From assembly GCA_020629715.1 (NCBI GenBank), contig JAHDCU010000001.1, positions 496,001 through 560,000 on the forward strand: a stretch of 64,000 nt of DNA. Direction: 5' to 3'. Each line of letters starts with the position of its first letter. Position 1 is the stretch's first letter. Of this stretch, positions 1-7,553 are shown piece after piece. The position numbers and the translations under genes are program-made. The DNA comes from Saprospiraceae bacterium. GTDB lineage: Bacteria; Bacteroidota; Bacteroidia; Chitinophagales; Saprospiraceae. The notes under the pieces are model-generated. The model was given only the letters and a program-made list of their open reading frames with translations, did not search any database and had not been told where the DNA came from.

Positions 1-735
1 GTAACAGGCGATTACTGCTTGGTCCCTGAGAAAACTCTTGACAAGTTCGTCAATAAACTGAGCACCTATTTTTCGCAACATTTTGGTTCTGATGATAATG
101 GTGCCGCTCATGCTTGTGGCATCATAACGGATCGACATTTGAAGCGATTACATCATCTAGTACAAGAAGCTACAGATGTAGGAGCTAAGGTCATCAATAC
201 AGGTAGTGACATAGATTCTGCTGGAAGGCATATGCCCTTTCATCTAATCGTAAATCCTAGCCCAGAACTTGGGATCATGCAGGAAGAAATATTCGGCCCT
301 ATCCTACCCATCTTGACTTATAAAAACGATGATGATATCATCCAACATGTCAATGCGGGTGATCATCCGCTCGGTTTGTACATATTTGCAAAAGATCAAG
401 CATTCATCGATAAGATTAGTACGTATACGCATAGCGGTGGTGTTGCCGTAAATGCGATTGCTATCCAAGCAGGTCAACCGTCCCTTCCATTTGGAGGTAT
501 CGGAGCTAGCGGTATGGGAATACATCATGGAGAGGAGGCTTTTAGAGAATTTTCTAATCAACGAGGATACTTTGTCAAAAAAGGTGGTGGTCTTTATGAT
601 GCCATATTACCTCCATATGATAAAAGTACCGATCAACTAATCGAAGAGGCAGCATACGCTCCATTAGCGCAACAAGCCTTATTTGCCCTTAAAAAATTAC
701 CCAGCAATATTTGGGGAATGATCACTGGAAAGTAA
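1..735 (+). CDS. Aldehyde dehydrogenase, C-terminal part (coniferyl-aldehyde-dehydrogenase-like), cut by window edge
   Basis: The reading frame is open from base 1, so the gene begins outside the window; a TTG at 19 is internal. The first visible residues (VTGDYCLVPE) match the stretch that directly follows the catalytic cysteine of class-3-type aldehyde dehydrogenases (GQxC-x-APDY-x-LV), so the nucleophile probably lies just upstream of base 1. Downstream the conserved EEIFGPILP block and the LPFGGIGASGMG block are present, and the C-terminal extension resembles coniferyl aldehyde dehydrogenases. The family oxidises aldehydes to acids with NAD(P)+. The substrate cannot be told from this fragment. 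No frameshift is seen and the stop at 733-735 gives a normal C-terminus. Confidence 0.9.
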   Translation, partial: VTGDYCLVPEKTLDKFVNKLSTYFSQHFGSDDNGAAHACGIITDRHLKRLHHLVQEATDVGAKVINTGSDIDSAGRHMPFHLIVNPSPELGIMQEEIFGPILPILTYKNDDDIIQHVNAGDHPLGLYIFAKDQAFIDKISTYTHSGGVAVNAIAIQAGQPSLPFGGIGASGMGIHHGEEAFREFSNQRGYFVKKGGGLYDAILPPYDKSTDQLIEEAAYAPLAQQALFALKKLPSNIWGMITGK

Positions 736-757
736 ATTCAAAATATAATCCTGCACT

Positions 758-1180
758 ATGCATATGATAGAATTATCAGCTGAATACCTGAATGATTTGA
801 TGACTCAACTTGTATTCATCAGTGTATTCCTAGGTGGGTTTTCAGCTTCCATATTAGGAACATTGATTACCACCGATAAAAAGAAGAGTAAGGTGTTGAG
901 CAAATTAATAATAGGATCATCTCTGGCTGCATTATCTTTTATAGTTGCGGTTTTTGCGATGACCAATATCATCATCGTTACGATCCCAACTTATCCATTA
1001 CCCTATGATGGATCTAGCGTTTCGACTTCAAGAGCGGTAGGCTTTGCTTCTTTCATTATTGGGATACTATCAATATTATTTGTAATCGGTACTTCAGGCT
1101 GGTTATACTCTCGCAAGCTCGGGATATTTACTACGGTTATTGGGGTTCTGGGGCTAATTGCTATCATTGCTTGTACTTAG
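758..1180 (+). CDS. Small four-helix membrane protein, unknown function
   Basis: The 140-residue product has four hydrophobic segments (roughly residues 15-37, 48-70, 90-112 and 118-138) with a short KKKSK loop after the first, so it is an integral inner-membrane protein. I do not recognise the family. It starts 22 bases after the aldehyde dehydrogenase stop on the same strand and may be cotranscribed. Two in-frame ATG codons (758 and 764) are both possible starts. No catalytic motif is visible. Confidence 0.7.
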   Translation: MHMIELSAEYLNDLMTQLVFISVFLGGFSASILGTLITTDKKKSKVLSKLIIGSSLAALSFIVAVFAMTNIIIVTIPTYPLPYDGSSVSTSRAVGFASFIIGILSILFVIGTSGWLYSRKLGIFTTVIGVLGLIAIIACT

Positions 1181-1213
1181 TCATATTATGCTTCGAAATT
1201 TCACTTATGTTCT

Positions 1214-1257
1214 TCTAGGCTTCCTCCAAAGGCGGACAGGTATAAGCTAGATGAAAT
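1214..1257 (+). repeat. Dispersed intergenic repeat, copy A
   Basis: This 44-base stretch starts TCTAGG and ends CTAGATGAAAT. It matches 1966-2009 at 39 of 44 positions. Its ends (CTAGGCTT and AAGCTAG) can pair as a stem, and the centre (TCCTCCAAAGGCGGA) is itself a partial hairpin. About 50 bases further on, GAGGTG-AAA-CACCTC (near 1301-1315) forms another hairpin. The function is unknown; it may be a terminator-like or REP-like element. Confidence 0.6.
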
Positions 1258-1352
1258 ATGCTCACCACTTATAGCAAGAGCAAATTCAGCATATTTTATT
1301 GAGGTGAAACACCTCGACGACCGGTGTAGTTTTTACTTACATTAGCTATACA

Positions 1353-1865
1353 TCAGAAAGTAAACCCCAGATAACATCCATTAGGAACTCCTATACCTAA
1401 TCTTAAACTATGATTATTGAATACTCGTCTACAGCCTAAAACTCCCGTAGGGATAAATCTATTTGGTTTTCCAACATCGGCTTCTGTTCTTCTTTTTAAA
1501 TAGGCTCCTCCAATAGATATTTCAAATAGATTACTATGTTTACCAAAGAGAAAAACAGGCGAAAGCCCTGCATAAAAATATTTATCTATTCTTGATTCTG
1601 AAACTACTCCAGTATCATTCACTAGACCTGCTTGAGCTTTCAATTCTATGGTAGAGGAAGAGGAGATTCTACTCGTATTATGAATGGATACTTCTAAGCT
1701 TTTAACGAATAATGCATGACCAACGGTGACTCCAAAAGAAGTATCATTTTTCCCTTGCGCATAGCCAATTGCTTTATTTGAATCTTGAGCTTCTAGCACG
1801 ATCCCAAACAGGAGCAAGCAAAAGATGATTAATATGAATTTTACTGCGAAGATTTTGTTGATCAT
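1353..1865 (-). CDS. Secreted or outer-membrane hypothetical protein
   Basis: I place the start at the ATG at 1865 rather than at the longer 1925 start, because the signal peptide (MINKIFAVKFILIIFCLLLF, then GIVLEAQ) begins there; the extra 20 residues upstream do not look like protein. The mature part, about 145 residues, is rich in alternating hydrophobic and polar strands and ends in GFTF, as outer-membrane beta-barrel proteins ending in phenylalanine do. I do not recognise the family. The gene sits alone between the two copies of the intergenic repeat. Confidence 0.6.
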   Translation of the reverse strand: MINKIFAVKFILIIFCLLLFGIVLEAQDSNKAIGYAQGKNDTSFGVTVGHALFVKSLEVSIHNTSRISSSSTIELKAQAGLVNDTGVVSESRIDKYFYAGLSPVFLFGKHSNLFEISIGGAYLKRRTEADVGKPNRFIPTGVLGCRRVFNNHSLRLGIGVPNGCYLGFTF

Positions 1866-1965
1866 TCTTAAACTTAGGCATATTATTTTATCGATTCGGC
1901 TATTGAGTGACGGATTGCCAGTCAAATAAATCTTCTATTGTCAAGACATTTCGTGATTATGATTG

Positions 1966-2009
1966 TCTAGGTTTCCTCCAAAGACGGACAGGTGCAAGCT
2001 AGATGAAAC
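1966..2009 (+). repeat. Dispersed intergenic repeat, copy B
   Basis: This is the second copy of the 44-base element at 1214-1257 (39 of 44 identical, same orientation). It too is followed about 40 bases later by a hairpin (TCTAG-GTTGCAAAT-CTAGA) and a GACGA motif. The two copies bracket one gene on opposite sides. Confidence 0.6.
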
Positions 2010-2080
2010 ACCCTCATTATGTATAGGAATAGTACATTCGCCATATTGCATCTAGGTTGCAAATCTAGACGATCTAGGCG

Positions 2081-3133
2081 TTATCTTCTAATTAACTTGA
2101 AGGTTATCTGATTCGTATTGTTTAGAATGGTCAAATAGTATATACTTGATTTTGTTTCTGGTACTTTTATAGTCCCTGAATATTTTCCTTCTGTTATAAT
2201 TTGCCCTAAGAGGTCATAAATGATGAAGTATTCATCAACAAGAAGATTCTCAACAAAAATTTCATCTGAAAACGGATTCGGGTAAATTTTATACCCTTTT
2301 TCGAAAAGGTTCTCTTCAATACTTGTCAAAGGAGTGCAGGAACTAACATCAATTTCGCTGTATAAATTTGGGTCTTGGTTTGGGTCTTCGACCGTGTTAG
2401 CCATCATTGAAATTTTAACAATTTCATCACTTGTAGAAAAACAAAGTTGGTGAAAGTTGTCGTTGTCATTTATATCTGCTATCGAAATAGGTACATGCGG
2501 TATTAGAACTCCAGAACTGTCAGAATAGCCAATATAGTACTGAAATAAGTCAGATTCGGTATCACCACTTATATGCGGTGTAATGCCACCATTCCAAGCA
2601 ACTTGAATCGTTTGTGTTCCTAAACTACATTCATTCAAATTGCCATCAATTCTTTGGGCAAAGAATAAACTTGGTCCATCATCGAGCGGAATAACATTCG
2701 TGGAATTGATTCCGTTTAGGTTTATAATTTCTGAACAAGCGGACTCTCCTGATAAAGTATCAGTTGTAAATAAATCCCCTACAACTCTAACTTCAACAGG
2801 TGGATTGGTAACAGCGGTACCAAATTCACCTAACAGAAGCACAGTTCGATTTTCTCCGTTTTCATTAGCTGGGGCCAAAAAAGCACAAATAGGGGTATGT
2901 ATATTTCCAAGGCTATCTAAAACTTCAAAATCAGTTTCCGATAAACTGGATGCATCTAATGGAAATTTAAAATTAACAGGCATACCATCTAAGAGGCTTC
3001 CTGGTTGATTACATAGTAAACCTGGCAGTCCATTATCAAGTCCAAAAAAAGCCGACACAAGAGTATCTTGTAATTTTGCACTGGTAACAAAAAATAAAAT
3101 TGCTATTGCTGAAAATAGGATTTTTCTCCTCAT
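2081..3133 (-). CDS. Secreted protein with T9SS C-terminal sorting domain
   Basis: The 350-residue product begins with a signal peptide (MRRKILFSAIAILFFVTSA). The central part has no motif I recognise but contains several cysteines, typical of an extracellular protein. Residues from about 275 form a type A T9SS sorting domain: the YPNPFSDEIFVENL strand, a YDLLGQII turn and a final strand ending in KLIRR. By family knowledge the domain is cleaved during export through the type IX system, leaving the protein on the surface or in the medium. The body's role is unknown. It is downstream of ileS on the same strand, separated by 84 bases. Confidence 0.8.
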   Translation of the reverse strand: MRRKILFSAIAILFFVTSAKLQDTLVSAFFGLDNGLPGLLCNQPGSLLDGMPVNFKFPLDASSLSETDFEVLDSLGNIHTPICAFLAPANENGENRTVLLLGEFGTAVTNPPVEVRVVGDLFTTDTLSGESACSEIINLNGINSTNVIPLDDGPSLFFAQRIDGNLNECSLGTQTIQVAWNGGITPHISGDTESDLFQYYIGYSDSSGVLIPHVPISIADINDNDNFHQLCFSTSDEIVKISMMANTVEDPNQDPNLYSEIDVSSCTPLTSIEENLFEKGYKIYPNPFSDEIFVENLLVDEYFIIYDLLGQIITEGKYSGTIKVPETKSSIYYLTILNNTNQITFKLIRR

Positions 3134-3217
3134 ATTTTTGTCTTCTTTAATTACTTACAACAATGATATATCAGGAGTTCGTACTATTCAACACCATATA
3201 CATATTAGCAAATAAAG

Positions 3218-6200
3218 CTAAACCAAATGTAACCGAACACTAATCCCATCCGCCAACTCAATCTGTTCACTTTCTAAAGCGTCGACTTTTGAAATACTAT
3301 CACCAAGTACTTCATTTTTGATATAATCACCAAAATCAGTTACAGCGCCATCTACCGTTTCATCTCCAACATACTGAATATTGATGCGATCCGTGATTTC
3401 CAATCCACTAGACTTACGTAGATTCTGGATTCTATTGACGAGTTCTCTGGCAATTCCTTCTGATTTCAATTCATCTGTCAAGGTGATATCTAGTGCCACC
3501 GTAACATCACGATCATTCGCTACTTGCCAACCTGGGATGTCATCAGAAGTGATCTCAAAATCTTCAATCGTTAATGGAATCTGCTCGTCTTCTAACTTCA
3601 GAATATAGCTATTCGTCTTTTCAAGCTTAGCAATATCTTCTTGAGTCATCCCTGCGATGATCTGCGAAGCAGCTTTCATATTCTTACCCAAACGACGACC
3701 TAAAGTCTTGAAGTTTGGTTTGATTTTTTTCTTGATCACTCCCGAAGTATCATCGAGATACTCAATTTCCTTTACATTGACCTCTGCCAAAATGAGATCT
3801 TTTACTGCTTCAACTTGAGCTTGAAAACTATCGTTGAGTACGGGTAATAATATCTTTTGAAGTGGCTGACGAACTCTTAGCTTTTCTTTCTTTCTGATGG
3901 ATAGCACCAAAGAAGAAATGCGCTGCGCATAATCCATACGCTCTTCCAAAGCGGTATTGATTTCTTCAGCATTCGATTTTGGAAAATCAACTAAATGAAC
4001 AGACTCGGCTTGCTCTGCTCCACTAACTTCATTTAGATTTTTAAATAACCAATCTGAGAAAAACGGTGCTACTGGAGACATCATTTTGGCGATACTTGTC
4101 ATACATTCATATAAGGTCTGATATGCTGCGATTTTATCCTGCGTATAATCGCCTTTCCAAAAACGACGACGACAAAGTCTTACGTACCAGTTACTCAACT
4201 GTCGGTCTACGAAGTCTTGAATCAATCGACAGGCTGGCGTCGGATCATAGTCAGCATAAGCCGCATCTACTTGATCAATGATCGTATTGAGGCATGAAAT
4301 AATCCATTGATCAATCTCAGGTCTTTCTTTTACTGGAATACGGTCTTGCTCGTATGCAAAGCCATCAATATTAGCATACAATGCAAAAAATGAGTACGTA
4401 TTGTATAAGGTCCCAAAGAACTTACGACGTGTCTCTTCTACTCCTTCTAAGTCAAATCTAAGATTATCCCATGGCGGTGCATTGGAGATCATATACCATC
4501 TAGGAGCATCCGCTCCGTACTTGCTCAGCGTATCAAATGGATCGATGACATTACCCAATCGCTTGGACATTTTGACGCCATTTTTATCTAAAACGAGTCC
4601 AGTAGAAACTACATTTTTATAGGCAACACTCTTCTTGATGATCGATGAGATCGCATGTAAGGTATAAAACCAACCACGAGTCTGATCCACTCCTTCACAG
4701 ATGAAATCCGCGGGATAAAAACTTCCAGAATCTACCATTTCCTTATTCTCAAAAGGATAGTGTAGCTGTGCAAATGGCATCGATCCGCTGTCAAACCATA
4801 CATCAATAAGGTCTAGCTCACGAGTCATTTTTTGACCATCATCAGAAACTAAGAATACATCATCAATATAAGGTCTGTGAAGATCTTTCGGTGTTTCTTG
4901 CGAAAGTCCTAGTGCTGTATTTGCTTTTTCAATTTCCTGACCTAAATGCTCGATACTTGAGATACAAAGCTCTTGGCTACCATCTTCTGTCCTCCATATA
5001 GGGAGCGGAATACCCCAATATCTTGATCTTGAAAGGTTCCAATCCAGTAGATTTTCTAACCAATTTCCGAATCGTTTCTCACCTGTATGTGCTGGCTTCC
5101 AATTGATCGTACTGTTTAATTGTTTCATACGATCCTTGACTGCAGAAGCTTTGATAAACCAGCTATCCAGCGGATAGTACAATACGGGTTTATCGGTCCT
5201 CCAACAGTGTGGATAGTTGTGATTATACTTTTGTACGTTAAAGGCTCGGTTTTCTTCCTTTAGTTTGATGCTGATATCGATATCTACACTTCGGTAGTTT
5301 TCTTCGTCACGATAGTCCTTCACATATCGTCCAGCGAAATCTGTGACCTCATCTACAAATTTTCCTTGTTTATCAACAAGCGTTAAGGCTCCTACTCCGT
5401 AGCGTTGAGCTACTCGCATATCATCTGCACCAAATGAAGGGGCAATATGCACAATACCTGTACCATCTTCTGTACTTACGAAGTCACCAACTAGCACTTT
5501 AAATGCTTCACCTTCTGGCTGCACATAAGGCATCAACTGCTCATAGGAAAGCAATTCTAAATCCTTACCCTTGAACTCAGAAAGTATCTTGTAAGGGATC
5601 AATTTATCTTCTGGTTTGTAAGCTTCAAGATCAAGCTCCGCTTGCTCAAGTTTAAACCATTTCCCGAGTAAGTCTTTTGCTAAAATTAGATTGACTCTAA
5701 GTTTAGTATATGGATTATACGTATTGATCAACACATAATCAATCTTCGCCCCTACTGCCAGTGCAGTGTTAGAAGGTAGCGTCCATGGAGTCGTGGTCCA
5801 TGCTATGCAAAATAGATCACCTTCTCCTTTGGAATCGAATAAGAATTGTGATTTCTCATTTTGCTCGATCTTAAATTGTGCAACTGCAGAAGTATCTTTT
5901 ACATCACGGTAACAGCCTGGCTGATTCAACTCGTGAGAACTCAGTCCTGTTCCTGCCGCTGGAGAGTATGGCTGGATGGTGTATCCCTTGTAGAGCAGTC
6001 CCTGCTGGTGCATCTGAGAAAGCAACCACCATACAGATTCGATATAGTTATTTTCAAAAGTAACATATGGGTTATCCAAATCTACCCAGTATCCCATACG
6101 ACGAGTGAGATCATCCCACATATCTTTGAACTGCATTACTGTTTCTCGGCACTTATGGTTGTACTCTTCAATCGAGATCGTCTTGCCAATATCTTCTTTC

Positions 6201-6511
6201 GTAATACCGAGTTCTTTCTCAACCTTAAGCTCTACTGGAAGACCATGTGTATCCCAACCACCTTTACGATCTACTCGCTTACCTTTCATGGTTTGGTATC
6301 GACAAAAGAGATCTTTGATGGTACGAGCCATTACGTGGTGTATTCCTGGCTTCCCATTTGCAGAAGGAGGACCTTCATAAAAAACGAAGGTGTTTTCTGG
6401 GTCTTTAGACTCAATACTCTTATTGAATATATCTTCTGACTCCCAAAAAGAACGAATCTCTTTATCGATTGCTGGTAAATCTAATTGCTTGAATACTCGA
6501 TAATTACTCAT
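3218..6511 (-). CDS. ileS: Isoleucyl-tRNA synthetase
   Basis: The 1097-residue product charges tRNA(Ile) with isoleucine. The class I HIGH-type signature is at residues 56-59 (GIHH, in PPSANGKPGIHH) and the KMSKR loop at 647-651. The editing (CP1) domain lies between them, with GWDTHGLPVE, TTPWTLPSNTALAVG and GTGIVHIAPSFGADD blocks. The length and the C-terminal extension after the anticodon-binding region fit the longer, eukaryote-like type of IleRS, whose members are often less sensitive to mupirocin (family knowledge, not shown here). The gene is preceded by an Ile-rich leader ORF and a terminator hairpin 18 bases before the ATG, which predicts control by isoleucyl-tRNA supply. Confidence 0.97.
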   Translation of the reverse strand: MSNYRVFKQLDLPAIDKEIRSFWESEDIFNKSIESKDPENTFVFYEGPPSANGKPGIHHVMARTIKDLFCRYQTMKGKRVDRKGGWDTHGLPVELKVEKELGITKEDIGKTISIEEYNHKCRETVMQFKDMWDDLTRRMGYWVDLDNPYVTFENNYIESVWWLLSQMHQQGLLYKGYTIQPYSPAAGTGLSSHELNQPGCYRDVKDTSAVAQFKIEQNEKSQFLFDSKGEGDLFCIAWTTTPWTLPSNTALAVGAKIDYVLINTYNPYTKLRVNLILAKDLLGKWFKLEQAELDLEAYKPEDKLIPYKILSEFKGKDLELLSYEQLMPYVQPEGEAFKVLVGDFVSTEDGTGIVHIAPSFGADDMRVAQRYGVGALTLVDKQGKFVDEVTDFAGRYVKDYRDEENYRSVDIDISIKLKEENRAFNVQKYNHNYPHCWRTDKPVLYYPLDSWFIKASAVKDRMKQLNSTINWKPAHTGEKRFGNWLENLLDWNLSRSRYWGIPLPIWRTEDGSQELCISSIEHLGQEIEKANTALGLSQETPKDLHRPYIDDVFLVSDDGQKMTRELDLIDVWFDSGSMPFAQLHYPFENKEMVDSGSFYPADFICEGVDQTRGWFYTLHAISSIIKKSVAYKNVVSTGLVLDKNGVKMSKRLGNVIDPFDTLSKYGADAPRWYMISNAPPWDNLRFDLEGVEETRRKFFGTLYNTYSFFALYANIDGFAYEQDRIPVKERPEIDQWIISCLNTIIDQVDAAYADYDPTPACRLIQDFVDRQLSNWYVRLCRRRFWKGDYTQDKIAAYQTLYECMTSIAKMMSPVAPFFSDWLFKNLNEVSGAEQAESVHLVDFPKSNAEEINTALEERMDYAQRISSLVLSIRKKEKLRVRQPLQKILLPVLNDSFQAQVEAVKDLILAEVNVKEIEYLDDTSGVIKKKIKPNFKTLGRRLGKNMKAASQIIAGMTQEDIAKLEKTNSYILKLEDEQIPLTIEDFEITSDDIPGWQVANDRDVTVALDITLTDELKSEGIARELVNRIQNLRKSSGLEITDRINIQYVGDETVDGAVTDFGDYIKNEVLGDSISKVDALESEQIELADGISVRLHLV

Positions 6512-6528
6512 AATCTTAGTTATAATAA

Positions 6529-6563
6529 AAAAGCGCTGACAAATCGAATCTGTCAGCGCTTTT
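6529..6563 (-). terminator. Intrinsic terminator / attenuator in the ileS leader
   Basis: AAAAGCGCTGACA (6529-6541) and TGTCAGCGCTTTT (6551-6563) are perfect 13-base inverted repeats around a 9-base loop. Read on the minus strand, the stem is followed by TTTTTTATTATAAC and then the ileS start codon, so it acts in the ileS direction. No gene upstream on the minus strand needs ending here. The loop plus the last bases of the 5' arm (6543-6553) are complementary over 11 bases to 6583-6593, the end of the leader ORF, giving an alternative antiterminator pairing. Confidence 0.75.
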
Positions 6564-6580
6564 AGCTAGTTTTTTCATGC

Positions 6581-6637
6581 TTACAGATTCGATAATCTTT
6601 TATCAATAATGCTAATTATAGAATTCTGTATTTTCAT
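6581..6637 (-). CDS. Ile-rich leader peptide of ileS (18 residues)
   Basis: The minus strand reads ATG at 6637 to TAA at 6581, giving MKIQNSIISIIDKRLSNL. Five of 18 residues are isoleucine, four of them within residues 7-11 (two ATA and three ATT codons in all). The ORF ends 18 bases upstream of the terminator's 5' arm. Its last codons (6583-6593) are exactly complementary to 6543-6553 in the terminator. A ribosome stalled on the Ile codons would leave 6583-6593 free to pair and block termination, while a ribosome reaching the stop would cover it. This is the classical attenuator layout; peptide expression is inferred. Confidence 0.7.
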   Translation of the reverse strand: MKIQNSIISIIDKRLSNL

Positions 6638-6644
6638 AGTGAGC

Positions 6645-6652
6645 GCAATTTA
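6645..6652 (-). promoter_or_regulatory. Candidate -7 promoter box for the ileS leader
   Basis: On the minus strand TAAATTGC ends 7 bases before the leader ATG. The same box type (TAACTTGC) stands 7 bases before the Cys leader ORF at 20642. It resembles the Bacteroidota TAnnTTTG box but is one T short. I see no convincing TTG at -33. If the box is real, the transcript would start at or next to the leader ATG. Confidence 0.35.
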
Positions 6653-6764
6653 GTGAAAAGCTTGGTAATAGTGTATGGTGAATAAGTGAAAAAAGCCATT
6701 TGCGCTTACTCATCAAAATGACTAATCTTTCAAAAGTCTTTTTTGGCAACAAGAGTAGCTTGCG

Positions 6765-6797
6765 TTATACGTAAAATATATTTATATTTATACGTAA
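6765..6797 (+). promoter_or_regulatory. Direct repeats, likely autoregulatory operator of the toxin-antitoxin pair
   Basis: TTATACGTAA occurs twice (6765-6774 and 6788-6797), 23 bases apart, each containing the palindrome TACGTA, ending 10 bases before the antitoxin ATG. RHH antitoxins typically bind such short repeats in their own promoter (family knowledge). The assignment to this antitoxin is inference. Confidence 0.45.
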
Positions 6798-6807
6798 ATA
6801 GACATAA

Positions 6808-7059
6808 ATGGATAAAAAACTAACGCTAAGTTTAAATCAACAAATTATCGAGAGAGCGAAAATTTATGCAAAATCTAATCGAACGAGTTTGTCTAAACTG
6901 ATTGAAAACTATTTAAATACGCTAACCTACAAAAACGCCAAAAGTACCGAGATAGAATCAACACCGCTGGTGGATAGTTTATGTGGGATCATAGAGCTTC
7001 CAGATGGGTTCGATTATAAAAAAGCTAGGGCTAAGTTTCTTTCGGAAAAATATCAATAA
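6808..7059 (+). CDS. Ribbon-helix-helix antitoxin (DUF6364-like)
   Basis: The 83-residue protein starts MDKKLTLSLNQQIIERAKIY, a short strand followed by helices as in ribbon-helix-helix DNA-binding proteins, and continues with SLSKLIENYLNTL. The C-terminal half (from about residue 50) lacks a fold I know and would be the part that binds and neutralises the toxin. Its stop overlaps the toxin start by one base (ATAATG), so translation is probably coupled. Direct repeats upstream fit autoregulation. It is a confident partner of the PIN protein by context. Confidence 0.85.
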   Translation: MDKKLTLSLNQQIIERAKIYAKSNRTSLSKLIENYLNTLTYKNAKSTEIESTPLVDSLCGIIELPDGFDYKKARAKFLSEKYQ

Positions 7060-7481
7060 TGAAAATCTTAATTGATACCAACGTCATTATAGACCTTTTG
7101 GCAAAAAGGGAGCCCTATTATCCAGATAGTAAAAAGATTTTCGCTTTAGCAGACAGAAAAGAAATACAACTATTTATTTCAACCCTGAGTATAGCAAATA
7201 CTCATTATATTTTAAATGATGTTCTTAAAATTCAAAATGTAAGAGACATCATAGGTCGATTCAAAGTTTTGGTTAGTTCTTTTTCGTTAACAGACAAAAT
7301 CATAGAATTAGCACTTAATGATTCGAATTTTAACGATTTTGAAGATTGCATACAATATTATACCGCCTTCGAATCAAAATGTGAATTAATAATCACTCGA
7401 AATACGAAGGACTTCAAAAACTCTTCATTGGCAATATTAAGCCCTCATCAGTATATATCTCAAAGAGAATCTGAAATATAA
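7059..7481 (+). CDS. PIN-domain ribonuclease toxin (VapC-like)
   Basis: The 140-residue protein shows the PIN-domain acidic residues: D6 in ILIDTNVIIDLL, the DFEDCIQYYTA block near residue 90 and the ITRNTKDF block near residue 110. PIN toxins cleave RNA, often tRNA or rRNA, in a metal-dependent way and are held inactive by the antitoxin encoded just upstream. Length is normal and no catalytic residue is missing. The pair is a complete type II toxin-antitoxin module. Confidence 0.9.
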   Translation: MKILIDTNVIIDLLAKREPYYPDSKKIFALADRKEIQLFISTLSIANTHYILNDVLKIQNVRDIIGRFKVLVSSFSLTDKIIELALNDSNFNDFEDCIQYYTAFESKCELIITRNTKDFKNSSLAILSPHQYISQRESEI

Positions 7482-7553
7482 AACCTAAATACTTTTCTTT
7501 GATAAAACGGACAACGTTTTTCAGGCATTAAGAACCTATAACTTATAACCTAT

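Noticed and set aside
5861-6439. 192-codon plus-strand ORF
   Set aside because: It lies antisense inside ileS, with no protein-like features; a frame shadow.
6519-6578. Second tiny ORF in the ileS leader (minus strand, ATG near 6578, opening MKKLAKSADRF)
   Set aside because: It runs through the terminator stem itself, has no run of Ile codons, and is probably chance.
6512-6652. T-box riboswitch upstream of ileS
   Set aside because: No T-box sequence or specifier stem is apparent; the Ile-rich ORF plus terminator explains the structure better.
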